A stretch of DNA of 6,313 bases from Paracoccaceae bacterium (GCA_015487255.1 WFQA01000326.1:1-6313); one strand, 5' to 3'. Shown: positions 1 through 5,845, numbered from the stretch's first letter. A program made the numbers and translations. The notes: a model not told the origin generated them from the letters alone.

Positions 1-804
1 ACCCTGCTTTCACCTGCGGCGCTCAAAGTCCGTTTTGCGCATCTCAATACCGATGACCTCACCCTCGCCAGTCTTGGCCTTTCCGGCGAGGGCTGGTTTG
101 ACGGGGTTGGGCTGATGCAGGGTTATCAGGCGGGCAGTGCCGCCGGGCGGATCAGGGATGAGGTTGTCGGTTTGCAACTGCGGTCGGGCAGGGTCAAAGC
201 GGTGGAGCTGGCTTCGGGCGAGCGCATTGCTTGCGGGGCTTTCATCAATGCCGCCGGGCCGCGCGCGGCGGATATCGCCAGAATGGCGGGGATAGAACTG
301 CCCGTCGAGCCGCGCAAGCGCAGCAATTTCATCTTTGATTGCTCGGATCCGCCCAAGGGGCAGTTGCCGTTGATGATCGACCCGAGCGGGGTCTGGCTGC
401 GCCCGGAGGGGCGGCATTTTTTATGCGGGTGCAGCCCGGTGGAGGACCCGATGGTGGCGCATGATGATTTTGAGCCGCGTTTCATGGAATTTGAAACGGT
501 CATCTGGCCCGCGCTGGCGGCGCGCTCATCCAAATTTGAGGCGATCAAAATGCAGGCGATGTGGGCCGGGCATTATGCCTATAACGTGCTGGATCAAAAC
601 GCGGTGACCGGTGCGCATCCCGAGATCGGCAATTTTTACTTTGCCAACGGGTTTTCCGGCCATGGTTTGCAGCAGGCCCCGGCGGTGGGGCGCGGATTGG
701 CGGAGCTGCTGGCCTTTGGCCGCTACAAAACCCTTGATCTTTCCAAGCTGGGCTATGAACGTATCCTTACAGGAAAACTCTTGCTGGAGAAATGCGTGAT
801 ATGA
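1..804 (+). CDS. FAD-dependent oxidoreductase, DAO/FOXRED1-like (5' truncated by window)
   Basis: The frame is open from base 1 to the TGA at 802-804, giving the last 267 residues. The N-terminal dinucleotide-binding GxGxxG region lies off the window. Visible family marks are GEGWFDGVGL (about residues 29-38 of the fragment), INAAGPRA (82-89), the VEPRKR strand (102-107), and the C-terminal FAD-contacting block with FANGFSGHGLQQAP (214-227) followed by GRGLAELL. Together these identify the glycine/D-amino-acid-oxidase-type (DAO) flavoprotein fold, closest in feel to the FOXRED1-like branch. Family members are about 370-400 residues, so roughly a third is missing. Such enzymes oxidise an amine or amino-acid-like substrate through FAD, passing electrons to O2 or another acceptor; the substrate cannot be read here. 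It is the upstream gene of an operon, and its stop overlaps the next start (ATGA). The helix after GVGLMQ looks about three residues shorter than I remember for relatives. Family assignment is firm; specificity is unknown. Confidence 0.88.
   Translation, partial: TLLSPAALKVRFAHLNTDDLTLASLGLSGEGWFDGVGLMQGYQAGSAAGRIRDEVVGLQLRSGRVKAVELASGERIACGAFINAAGPRAADIARMAGIELPVEPRKRSNFIFDCSDPPKGQLPLMIDPSGVWLRPEGRHFLCGCSPVEDPMVAHDDFEPRFMEFETVIWPALAARSSKFEAIKMQAMWAGHYAYNVLDQNAVTGAHPEIGNFYFANGFSGHGLQQAPAVGRGLAELLAFGRYKTLDLSKLGYERILTGKLLLEKCVI
786..790 (+). promoter_or_regulatory. Ribosome binding site deciding the GNAT start
   Basis: GGAGA lies 10 bases before the ATG at 801 but only one base before the in-frame ATG at 792. 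Spacing therefore favours 801, which forms the ATGA stop/start overlap typical of translationally coupled genes. Confidence 0.55.
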
Positions 805-1529
805 GCTGGCACCCGCCTCAGGAAGCCGAAATTCTGCAAGTGGTGGATGCCACCTGGCCCGCCGCGCGCTATGTTGAAAGCGGCCCCTTCACCCTGCGGC
901 GCGGGCAGGGCGGCGGGCAGCGGGTGTCGGCGGCCAGTGCCAATGGCCCGGCGCGGGGGGCCGAGATCAGCGCGGCGGAAAGCGCCATGCGGGCCATGGG
1001 GCAGAAACAACTGTTTATGATTGCCGGCAAGGACAAGGCGCTGGATGACAGATTGGCCGCGCTTGGTTATCGGGTAAAAGACCCGGTGAGCATGTTTGCC
1101 GCCCCGGCGAAAATGCTGGCCATGCATGAGCAAAAAGGGCTGGTGGCCAGCCGCGCCGTTGCCCCGCTGGGAGTGATGAAAGCGCTGTGGGGCCAAGGCG
1201 GCATCGGCCCCGGCCGCTTGGCGGTGATGGCCCGGGCGCGGGGGGCAAAAACCTATCTGCTTGGCCGGGTTGGTGAAAGCCCCGCCGGGGTGGCCTATGT
1301 GGCGATGCACGGCCAAACCGCCATGCTGCACGCGCTGGAAGTGGCCCCGGCAGCGCGGCGCAAGGGCCTCGGGCAGGCCCTGAGCGCCGCTGCCGCCGCC
1401 TGGGCGGTGGAGCAGGGGGCGGAGACCTTCAGCCTGATCGCCGTAACCGCCAATGCCGCCGCCTGCGGGCTATACCGGCATCTGGGCATGGTTAAGGTTG
1501 GAAATTATCATTATCGTATAAAGGATTAG
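801..1529 (+). CDS. GNAT-family N-acetyltransferase
   Basis: A 242-residue protein predicted to transfer an acyl group, usually acetyl from acetyl-CoA, to an amine. The acceptor is unknown. The C-terminal half is a standard GNAT domain: a beta strand ending LHALEV (176-181), then motif A, PAARRKGLGQAL (183-194), carrying the RxxGxG-type pyrophosphate-binding loop. The late part has N218 and LYRHLGM (224-230), the usual motif B ending. The N-terminal half (about 1-105), with DATWPAARY, GQGGGQRVSAA and LAALGYRVKDPVSMFAAP, looks like a second, degenerate GNAT-like half without its own CoA loop. The length of about 240 fits two halves better than a single domain of about 150. The start at 801 is chosen over ATG 792 because of Shine-Dalgarno spacing. 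It overlaps the flavoenzyme stop and sits 3 bp before the next start, so it is co-transcribed. GNAT assignment is secure; a role tied to the flavoenzyme's product is inference. Confidence 0.88.
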   Translation: MSWHPPQEAEILQVVDATWPAARYVESGPFTLRRGQGGGQRVSAASANGPARGAEISAAESAMRAMGQKQLFMIAGKDKALDDRLAALGYRVKDPVSMFAAPAKMLAMHEQKGLVASRAVAPLGVMKALWGQGGIGPGRLAVMARARGAKTYLLGRVGESPAGVAYVAMHGQTAMLHALEVAPAARRKGLGQALSAAAAAWAVEQGAETFSLIAVTANAAACGLYRHLGMVKVGNYHYRIKD

Positions 1530-1532
1530 CCA

Positions 1533-2108
1533 ATGGATCAGCCCACCGCCCTCAACCTGCCCCCCGTGGAGCCGCTGCCCGAAGGCACCGCGAAGTTTTT
1601 TGCGATTTGCGAGGAAAAGCTCGGGCTGGTGCCCAATGTGCTGCGGGCTTATGCCCATGATATCGACAAGCTGAACGCATTTTCGGCGATGTATAATGAC
1701 CTGATGCTGGGGGAAAGCGGGCTTTCCAAGCTGGAGCGCGAGATGATCGCGGTGGTGGTTTCGGCCGAGAATCGCTGCTTTTATTGTCTGGTGGCGCATG
1801 GGGCGGCGGTGCGGCAGCTTTCCGGCAAGCCAGAGCTGGGCGAGGCGCTGGTGATGAATTATCGGGTGGCGGCGCTGGAGCCACGCCAGCGGGCCATGCT
1901 GGATTTTGCGGTAAAGATGACCAGGGCCAGCGGTGAGATTGAGGAAGGGGACCGGCAGGCGCTGCGCAATGCCGGGTTTGTGGATGCGGATATCTGGGAT
2001 ATTGCCGCCGTGGCCGGGTTTTTCAATATGAGCAACAAAATGGCCTCGGCCATCGATATGCGGCCCAACCCAGAGTATCACGGGCAGTTCCGCCAGGGTC
2101 GATTTTAA
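1533..2108 (+). CDS. Carboxymuconolactone decarboxylase / AhpD-like peroxidase-related protein
   Basis: A 191-residue protein of the CMD/AhpD fold, in the subgroup annotated as 'uncharacterized peroxidase-related enzyme'. The signature is ENRCFYCLVAHGAAV: the redox pair C82 and C85 with H89 in a CxxCxxxH arrangement, preceded by LSKLEREMIAVVVSA (64-78), the helix that leads into the active site. Downstream, FAVKMTRASGEI and AAVAGFFNMSNKMA form the usual C-terminal helical part. Length matches the subgroup. Related AhpD proteins use the CxxC pair in thiol-disulfide exchange or peroxide reduction; decarboxylase activity is unlikely for this branch. The start ATG has an AAGGA ribosome site (1521-1525) seven bases upstream, lying inside the end of the GNAT gene. 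It is the last gene of the three-gene operon. Its final codons and stop form the left arm of a strong hairpin. A role removing peroxide made by the upstream flavoenzyme is attractive but inferred. Confidence 0.88.
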   Translation: MDQPTALNLPPVEPLPEGTAKFFAICEEKLGLVPNVLRAYAHDIDKLNAFSAMYNDLMLGESGLSKLEREMIAVVVSAENRCFYCLVAHGAAVRQLSGKPELGEALVMNYRVAALEPRQRAMLDFAVKMTRASGEIEEGDRQALRNAGFVDADIWDIAAVAGFFNMSNKMASAIDMRPNPEYHGQFRQGRF

Positions 2109-2135
2109 GGCGCTTCGAGCCCCTTAAAATCGATC
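2097..2135 (+). terminator. Strong hairpin spanning the stop codon, possible operon terminator
   Basis: Bases 2099-2110 pair perfectly with 2122-2133 (12 bp). After a C/C mismatch the stem resumes as GCT/AGC around a TCG loop, and a G-T and a G-C pair extend the base to 2097/2135. The TAA stop of the upstream gene lies within the left arm. There is no T-run after it, so it is not a textbook intrinsic terminator. It may instead stabilise the 3' end of the mRNA or act with Rho. Confidence 0.4.
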
Positions 2136-2152
2136 TTCCCCAAGGGGGAAGA
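2134..2152. repeat. Short inverted repeat, 8-bp stem
   Basis: TCTTCCCC (2134-2141) is exactly complementary to GGGGAAGA (2145-2152), with a 3-base AAG loop. It abuts the preceding hairpin, and the two share bases 2134-2135 if the first is fully extended. No T-run follows. It is probably a second part of the operon 3'-end structure; function is unknown. Confidence 0.45.
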
Positions 2153-2220
2153 GGGGCGCGGTTAAAGCGAAAACGGTTCAGCCGGGACCGCCGAGCGAAG
2201 CGAGGCCACGGCGCTGCTGC

Positions 2221-2246
2221 GCGTTTTGCTGTTTACAGCAAAACGC
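2221..2246. repeat. Perfect 11-bp inverted repeat with TTTA loop
   Basis: GCGTTTTGCTG (2221-2231) is the exact reverse complement of CAGCAAAACGC (2236-2246) around a 4-base loop. It lies about 75 bases before znuC in non-coding DNA and is not followed by a T-run on either strand. Perfect symmetry of this length is unlikely by chance. It could be a repetitive extragenic palindrome, a protein-binding site or an RNA hairpin. I cannot tell which from one copy. Confidence 0.6.
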
Positions 2247-2264
2247 ACCCGCCTTCAGGCGGGT
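2247..2264. repeat. GC-rich inverted repeat, 7-bp stem
   Basis: ACCCGCC (2247-2253) pairs with GGCGGGT (2258-2264) around TTCA. It follows the 11-bp palindrome without a gap. With T2265 bulged out the stem can be prolonged by borrowing bases 2244-2246, which would disrupt the base of the preceding hairpin. The two structures are therefore partly exclusive when prolonged. Confidence 0.5.
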
Positions 2265-2283
2265 TGCGCATCCAGCGGCACTG

Positions 2284-2296
2284 GGATAATTTATCC
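2284..2296 (+). promoter_or_regulatory. 13-bp palindrome over a -10-like hexamer, candidate znuCB operator
   Basis: GGATAA, a central T, then TTATCC: a perfect palindrome with a one-base centre, ending 22 bases before the znuC ATG. It is AT-rich in an otherwise GC-rich gap. GATAAT (2285-2290) matches the -10 consensus at five of six bases, so a bound repressor would cover the promoter. The -35 candidate TTGCGC (2264-2269, spacer 15) is weak. Half-sites with a one-base centre are the layout of Fur-family boxes, and zinc importers are usually repressed by Zur. It does not contain the GTTAT core I associate with known Zur boxes, so assignment to Zur is only inference. Confidence 0.4.
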
Positions 2297-2306
2297 GCTC
2301 CCGAAC

Positions 2307-2311
2307 AAAGG
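2307..2311 (+). promoter_or_regulatory. Ribosome binding site of znuC
   Basis: AAAGG seven bases before the ATG at 2319. It supports this start over the longer open frame beginning at TTG 2226, which would run through the inverted repeats and has no ribosome site. Confidence 0.6.
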
Positions 2312-2318
2312 CCAGCCA

Positions 2319-3041
2319 ATGCCCACAAACACCCCGTTAATTCGCGCCGAAAACCTGAGCGTTAAAACCGGCAGGCGGGTGCTGCTGGATGCGGTCAGTT
2401 TTGCGATCCTCCCCGGCGAGGCGATTTCGCTGATCGGGCCAAACGGGGCCGGGAAAACCACATTGATCCGGGCGTTGATCGGCACCATGCCGATCAGCGA
2501 TGGCACGCTTTTTCGCCGCCCCGGCCTGCGCCTTGGTTATACGCCGCAAAAACTGCCGCTGGAGCAGCTCATTCCGATGCAGGTGGATCGGTTCATCGCG
2601 CTTTCCGGCGAGCGCGACAAAACCCGCCGACGGGAGATGCTGGCGCGCTGCGGGGCTGGCGGCTTGCAAGCCGCGCAAATGATGGACCTTTCCGGTGGTG
2701 AAACCCAGCGCGTGTTGCTGGCCCGCGCCCTGATGCGCCAGCCCGACCTGCTGATACTGGATGAGCCGACCCAGGGGCTGGATCAGCCCGCCGAGGCGCG
2801 GTTTTACCAGCTTTTGGGTGAGATCAGGGCCGAGACCGGGGTGGCGGTGTTTATGGTCAGCCATGATCTGCATATGGTGATGGCGCAGTCGGACCGGGTG
2901 ATCTGCCTGAACGGGCATATCTGCTGCTCGGGCACGCCCGGCATGGTGGCCCGGGACCCAAGCTATATCGAGCTGTTTGGCCAATGCGCCGGGCTGGCCC
3001 CTTACCGGCACCACCACCATGAGCATTGTGACCATGATTGA
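2319..3041 (+). CDS. znuC: Zinc ABC transporter ATP-binding protein ZnuC
   Basis: A 240-residue ABC ATPase that powers zinc uptake at the cytoplasmic face of the inner membrane. In order: Walker A GPNGAGKT (40-47), Q-loop Q77 in YTPQK, signature LSGGE (124-128), Walker B LLILDE (144-149), D-loop GLD and switch histidine H182 in MVSHDLH. After the ATPase core, GHICCSGTP (199-207) and a tail with YRHHHHEHCDHD (229-240) match the ZnuC subfamily: E. coli ZnuC has HICCSGTP and a similar YRHHH stretch. The His/Cys-rich end suggests zinc binding or sensing. The start is set by AAAGG and by alignment to the family N-terminus (IRAENLSV). It overlaps znuB by 8 bp, so the subunits are translationally coupled. 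The periplasmic ZnuA needed for import is not in the window. A manganese importer is the main alternative and is less likely given the tail. Confidence 0.93.
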   Translation: MPTNTPLIRAENLSVKTGRRVLLDAVSFAILPGEAISLIGPNGAGKTTLIRALIGTMPISDGTLFRRPGLRLGYTPQKLPLEQLIPMQVDRFIALSGERDKTRRREMLARCGAGGLQAAQMMDLSGGETQRVLLARALMRQPDLLILDEPTQGLDQPAEARFYQLLGEIRAETGVAVFMVSHDLHMVMAQSDRVICLNGHICCSGTPGMVARDPSYIELFGQCAGLAPYRHHHHEHCDHD

Positions 3042-3828
3042 ACCGTTCCTGCTCAAGGCCGCGCTTGCCGGGCTGCTGATTGCGCTGATTGCCGCGCCGC
3101 TGGGCTGTTTGGTAGTCTGGCGGCGCATGGCTTATTTTGGAGATGCCACCGGCCATGCCGCCTTGCTGGGGGTGGCGCTGGCGCTCAGCCTTTCGGTGCC
3201 GCCGATCATTGGTGTGCTCAGCATTGCCTCGGCCATGGCATTGGCGGTTACTTTTGCCACCAGGCGCGGGGTGTTTGCGGCGGATACGGTGCTGGGGGTT
3301 TTTGCCCATGCCGCGCTGGCCATCGGGCTGGTGGTGGCGGCGGTGCTGCCGGGGGTGCGGATCAACCTGATCGAGACCCTCTTGGGTGATATCCTCACGG
3401 TTTCCGGCAGCGAGATCATGGTGATTGCATTGGGAGGCTTGGTGATTCTGGCCACCCTTGCCTATGGCTGGCGCGGGCTGCTCAATGCCACGCTTTCGCC
3501 CGAGTTGATGGCGGCGGAAGGTGGCTCGCTCACCCGCGACAAGCTGATCTTCACCCTTTCACTGGCGGTGTTTGTGGCGCTTTCCATGAAGCTGGTGGGG
3601 ATATTGCTGATTACCGCCATGCTGATCCTGCCCGCCGCCGCTGCCGCGCCGCTGGCCCGCTCGCCCGAGCGCATGGTGATGATGACCGCCCTGATTGGCT
3701 CTGTCTCGGTGCTGGGCGGGCTGTGGATGAGTTGGGAAATGGACAGCCCGGCGGGGCCGTCGATCATTGTGGTGGCCGCCGCGATTTTCGCGCTGACCGG
3801 ACTGTGGCCCAAAACCCGCAACCGTTAG
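3034..3828 (+). CDS. znuB: Zinc ABC transporter permease ZnuB
   Basis: A 264-residue ABC-3 family inner-membrane permease that forms the zinc channel with ZnuC. It is strongly hydrophobic throughout, with several membrane segments (for example about 8-28, 42-72, 88-105, 128-145, 172-205, 215-233 and 242-258). Family marks are VVWRRMAYFGDATGHAALLG (27-46), DTVLGVFAHAAL (84-95), LLGDILTVS (116-124), MKLVGILLITAMLILPAA (185-202) and DSPAGPS (237-243), all recognisable in E. coli ZnuB. Three starts are possible: TTG 2977, ATG 3019 and ATG 3034. I prefer 3034 because MIEPFLLKAALAG aligns with the MIE start of E. coli ZnuB and gives an 8-bp overlap with znuC. No good ribosome site precedes either ATG, which fits coupled translation. 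In many alphaproteobacteria zur lies in this operon; here it does not. Confidence 0.92.
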   Translation: MIEPFLLKAALAGLLIALIAAPLGCLVVWRRMAYFGDATGHAALLGVALALSLSVPPIIGVLSIASAMALAVTFATRRGVFAADTVLGVFAHAALAIGLVVAAVLPGVRINLIETLLGDILTVSGSEIMVIALGGLVILATLAYGWRGLLNATLSPELMAAEGGSLTRDKLIFTLSLAVFVALSMKLVGILLITAMLILPAAAAAPLARSPERMVMMTALIGSVSVLGGLWMSWEMDSPAGPSIIVVAAAIFALTGLWPKTRNR

Positions 3829-3911
3829 GGGCGGGCTGAAAATTACTATCCCCTTTTGCACCGCATTCGGTTTAAGCTGGCATCAGCCGAATATTTCGAA
3901 CCCGGGACCAT
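3829..3911 (+). other. znuB-cls intergenic gap
   Basis: 83 non-coding bases, lower in GC than the genes. No T-tailed terminator follows znuB. ATTCGG (3865-3870) can pair with CCGAAT (3887-3892), and GCTG with CAGC inside it, giving alternative weak hairpins. No convincing -35/-10 pair is visible. TAAGCTGG (3873-3880) recurs before the TVP38 gene. A promoter for cls may be here but cannot be placed. Confidence 0.35.
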
Positions 3912-5339
3912 ATGTATACGATCGCAGCTCATTCCATTCTGGTGGTGGCATTCACGCTCCGGATTCTCTCGCGCGACGAATTGTTGCCACCTTCGCGCAT
4001 GGCGTGGTTTATGGTGGTGCTGACCCTGCCTTTTATCGGCAGCGCGCTTTATTTTTTATTTGGCGAGGTTGATCTGGGCCACAGGGCCAGAAGCCAGCAT
4101 CAAAGAATATTTGCGGCCATCCATGCATTTGCCAGGCAAACAATAGTCGAGCCGGATGATCTGGATAATCTGGTCAAACCCCGCTTCATGGCCGCCTTCA
4201 AATATGCCCGTTCGATCAACGGGTTCAACCCGCAACCGGGCAACCGGGCGGAGCTGATGCCTGATGCCCAATCCGCCCGGATGCGTTTGATCAAGGATAT
4301 CGATGCGGCGGCGGAAACGGTGCATATCCTCTATTATATCTGGCTGGAGGACAAGACCGGCACCAACACCGCCAAGGCGCTGATCCGCGCCGCCAAACGC
4401 GGGGTGACCTGCCGGGTGATGGTTGACGGGCTCGGCTCCCGCGCCTTCACCAGATCAGACCTTTGGCAACAGATGGCCCAAGCCGGGGTGCAACTGGCCA
4501 TTGCCCTGCCGATCAACAGGCCCATCCGCACCATCCTCACCAGCCGGCTGGATATGCGCAATCACCGCAAGATCACGGTTGTCGACGGTAAAATCGCCTA
4601 TTGTGGCAGCCAGAACTGTGCCGACACCGCCTTTAGGGTAAAGGCAAAATATGCGCCCTGGGTCGATATCGTGCTGCGGCTGCAAGGGCCGGTCGTGGCG
4701 CAAAAACAGATGCTGTTTGCCAGCGACTGGATGAAGGAAAATAACACGCCGGTTGAGGAACTTCATATCGCCCCGCAGCCCGCCCGGGGCGGGTTTGTTG
4801 CCCAGGCGCTTGGGGACGGGCCAACCGAGCGGATGCGGGCCTCGCCGCATATGTTTGTTACCCTGATCGAAACGGCGCAGGACGAGCTGATCATCACTAC
4901 CCCCTATTTTGTGCCCGACCCCACGGTGTTTGAAGCGCTTTGCGCCGCCGCACTGCGGCAGGTGAAGGTAAAGCTGGTGGTGCCCAGGCATAATGATTCA
5001 TGGGTTGTGGCAACGGCCAGCAAGAGCTTTTATCGCAAATTGCTGGAATCCGGGGCGCAGATTTATGAATATAGCGGCGGATTGCTGCATGCCAAAACCC
5101 TGACGGTTGACGGGCAGTTGCTGTTCATGGGTTCGTCCAACATGGATATGCGCAGCTTTGATCTGAATTATGAAAATGATGTGCTCATTCAGGATCAGGC
5201 CACCACCAAAGCCGTGCGTAAACGGCAGATGGAGTATATTTCCCGCTCGGACAGCGTGCAACTGGACAATGTCTGCACCTGGCAGTTGCACCATCGTATG
5301 TGGCACAATGTTATCGCCACGATCGGGCCGGTATTGTAG
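3912..5339 (+). CDS. cls: Cardiolipin synthase, phospholipase D superfamily
   Basis: A 475-residue inner-membrane enzyme that makes cardiolipin by transferring a phosphatidyl group, as in bacterial ClsA (two phosphatidylglycerols to cardiolipin plus glycerol). Two N-terminal hydrophobic helices (about 4-19 and 31-50, ending YFLFGEVDLG) anchor it. Two phospholipase D catalytic domains follow. The first HKD motif is H218-R-K220...D225 in NHRKITVVDGKIAYCGSQN; the second is H393-A-K395...D400, followed by GSSNMDMRSFDLNYEN. Both catalytic sets are complete and the C-terminus is full length; E. coli ClsA is 486 residues. The ATG at 3912 is the only usable start after the in-frame TAA at 3873, though its ribosome site (GGGA, four bases away) is weak. 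It runs in the same direction as znuCB but after an 83-bp gap, so it is probably a separate unit, and it converges with smpB. Another PLD-type phospholipid synthase specificity is possible. Confidence 0.93.
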   Translation: MYTIAAHSILVVAFTLRILSRDELLPPSRMAWFMVVLTLPFIGSALYFLFGEVDLGHRARSQHQRIFAAIHAFARQTIVEPDDLDNLVKPRFMAAFKYARSINGFNPQPGNRAELMPDAQSARMRLIKDIDAAAETVHILYYIWLEDKTGTNTAKALIRAAKRGVTCRVMVDGLGSRAFTRSDLWQQMAQAGVQLAIALPINRPIRTILTSRLDMRNHRKITVVDGKIAYCGSQNCADTAFRVKAKYAPWVDIVLRLQGPVVAQKQMLFASDWMKENNTPVEELHIAPQPARGGFVAQALGDGPTERMRASPHMFVTLIETAQDELIITTPYFVPDPTVFEALCAAALRQVKVKLVVPRHNDSWVVATASKSFYRKLLESGAQIYEYSGGLLHAKTLTVDGQLLFMGSSNMDMRSFDLNYENDVLIQDQATTKAVRKRQMEYISRSDSVQLDNVCTWQLHHRMWHNVIATIGPVL

Positions 5340-5365
5340 GTTTTGTGTGGTTTCTGCGGGCCGGC

Positions 5366-5845
5366 CTAGCCGCGCTCGCGCAGCAACCGGCCCTGCTGTT
5401 TTTGCCAGTCGCGCTTTTTCTCGGTGGCGCGTTTGTCTTGCAGCTTTTTGCCTTTGGCGATGCCGAGCAGCAGCTTGGCGCGGCCCTTGTCATTGAAATA
5501 AATTTTCAGTGGCACCAGGGTCATGCCCTCGCGGCCGATGTTTTTGTGCAGGTTGGCCAGCTCGCGCTTGCTGACCAGCAATTTGCGCTTGCGGCGCTCC
5601 TCGTGCTGAAAGGTTTTTGCCTGCTCGTATTTGGGCACATGGGCGTTGATCAGCCATAGTTCGCCATCTTCGATATTGGCGTAGCTTTCGGCAATATTCA
5701 CCCCGCCGGCGCGCATGGCTTTCACCTCCGAGCCAACCAGCATCATGCCGCACTCGATCGTGTCTTCGATGGCATAGTGATAGCGCGCCTTGCGGTTCTG
5801 CGCGACGCTTATATTATTCGGATTGCTTTTGCTTTTGGCTGCCAT
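5366..5845 (-). CDS. smpB: SsrA-binding protein SmpB (trans-translation)
   Basis: A 159-residue small basic RNA-binding protein. SmpB binds tmRNA (SsrA) and brings it to stalled ribosomes, so the nascent peptide is tagged and the ribosome freed. Visible family features are QNRKARYHYAIEDTIECG (16-33), LVGSEVKAMRAGGVNIAESY (36-55), GELWLINAHVPKYEQA (61-76), HEERRKRKLLVSKREL (81-96), GMTLVPLKIYFNDKGRAKL (107-125) and GIAKGKKLQDKR (128-139). The charged C-terminal tail (KKRDWQKQQGRLLRER) is present; in the family this tail becomes helical in the empty mRNA channel. Length is normal. The start at 5845 (MAAKSKSNPNN) is chosen over an in-frame ATG 21 bases upstream because relatives begin with the same short Lys/Ser-rich leader; no strong ribosome site supports either. 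It converges on cls with a 26-bp gap. The ssrA gene itself is not in the window. Confidence 0.96.
   Translation of the reverse strand: MAAKSKSNPNNISVAQNRKARYHYAIEDTIECGMMLVGSEVKAMRAGGVNIAESYANIEDGELWLINAHVPKYEQAKTFQHEERRKRKLLVSKRELANLHKNIGREGMTLVPLKIYFNDKGRAKLLLGIAKGKKLQDKRATEKKRDWQKQQGRLLRERG

Noticed and set aside
118..180. Possible compensated frameshift in the flavoenzyme (helix after GVGLMQ looks short; another frame reads RRA)
   Set aside because: The frame is open and family-like on both sides, and a three-residue length difference in a surface helix is ordinary variation.
753..2081. Long minus-strand open frames opposite the GNAT and peroxidase-like genes
   Set aside because: They are antisense shadows typical of GC-rich coding DNA: rich in Pro/Arg/His, without domain motifs, and opposite well-supported genes.
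2226..2318. Upstream extension of znuC from TTG 2226 (31 extra residues)
   Set aside because: It runs through inverted repeats and the palindrome, has no ribosome site, and the extra residues do not resemble ZnuC N-termini. ATG 2319 has AAAGG at good spacing.
2977..3033. Longer ZnuB starts at TTG 2977 or ATG 3019
   Set aside because: Neither has a ribosome site and both add residues before the conserved MIE...ALAG beginning. ATG 3019 remains possible.
2337..3309. Long minus-strand open frames opposite znuC and znuB
   Set aside because: They lie entirely against clear ABC transporter genes, show no recognisable domain, and have a biased His/Gln/Arg composition.
5340..5375. Terminator between the convergent cls and smpB genes
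   Set aside because: GGCCGGCC is self-complementary and a GCGG/CCGC stem can be drawn, but stems are short and no T-run follows on either strand.
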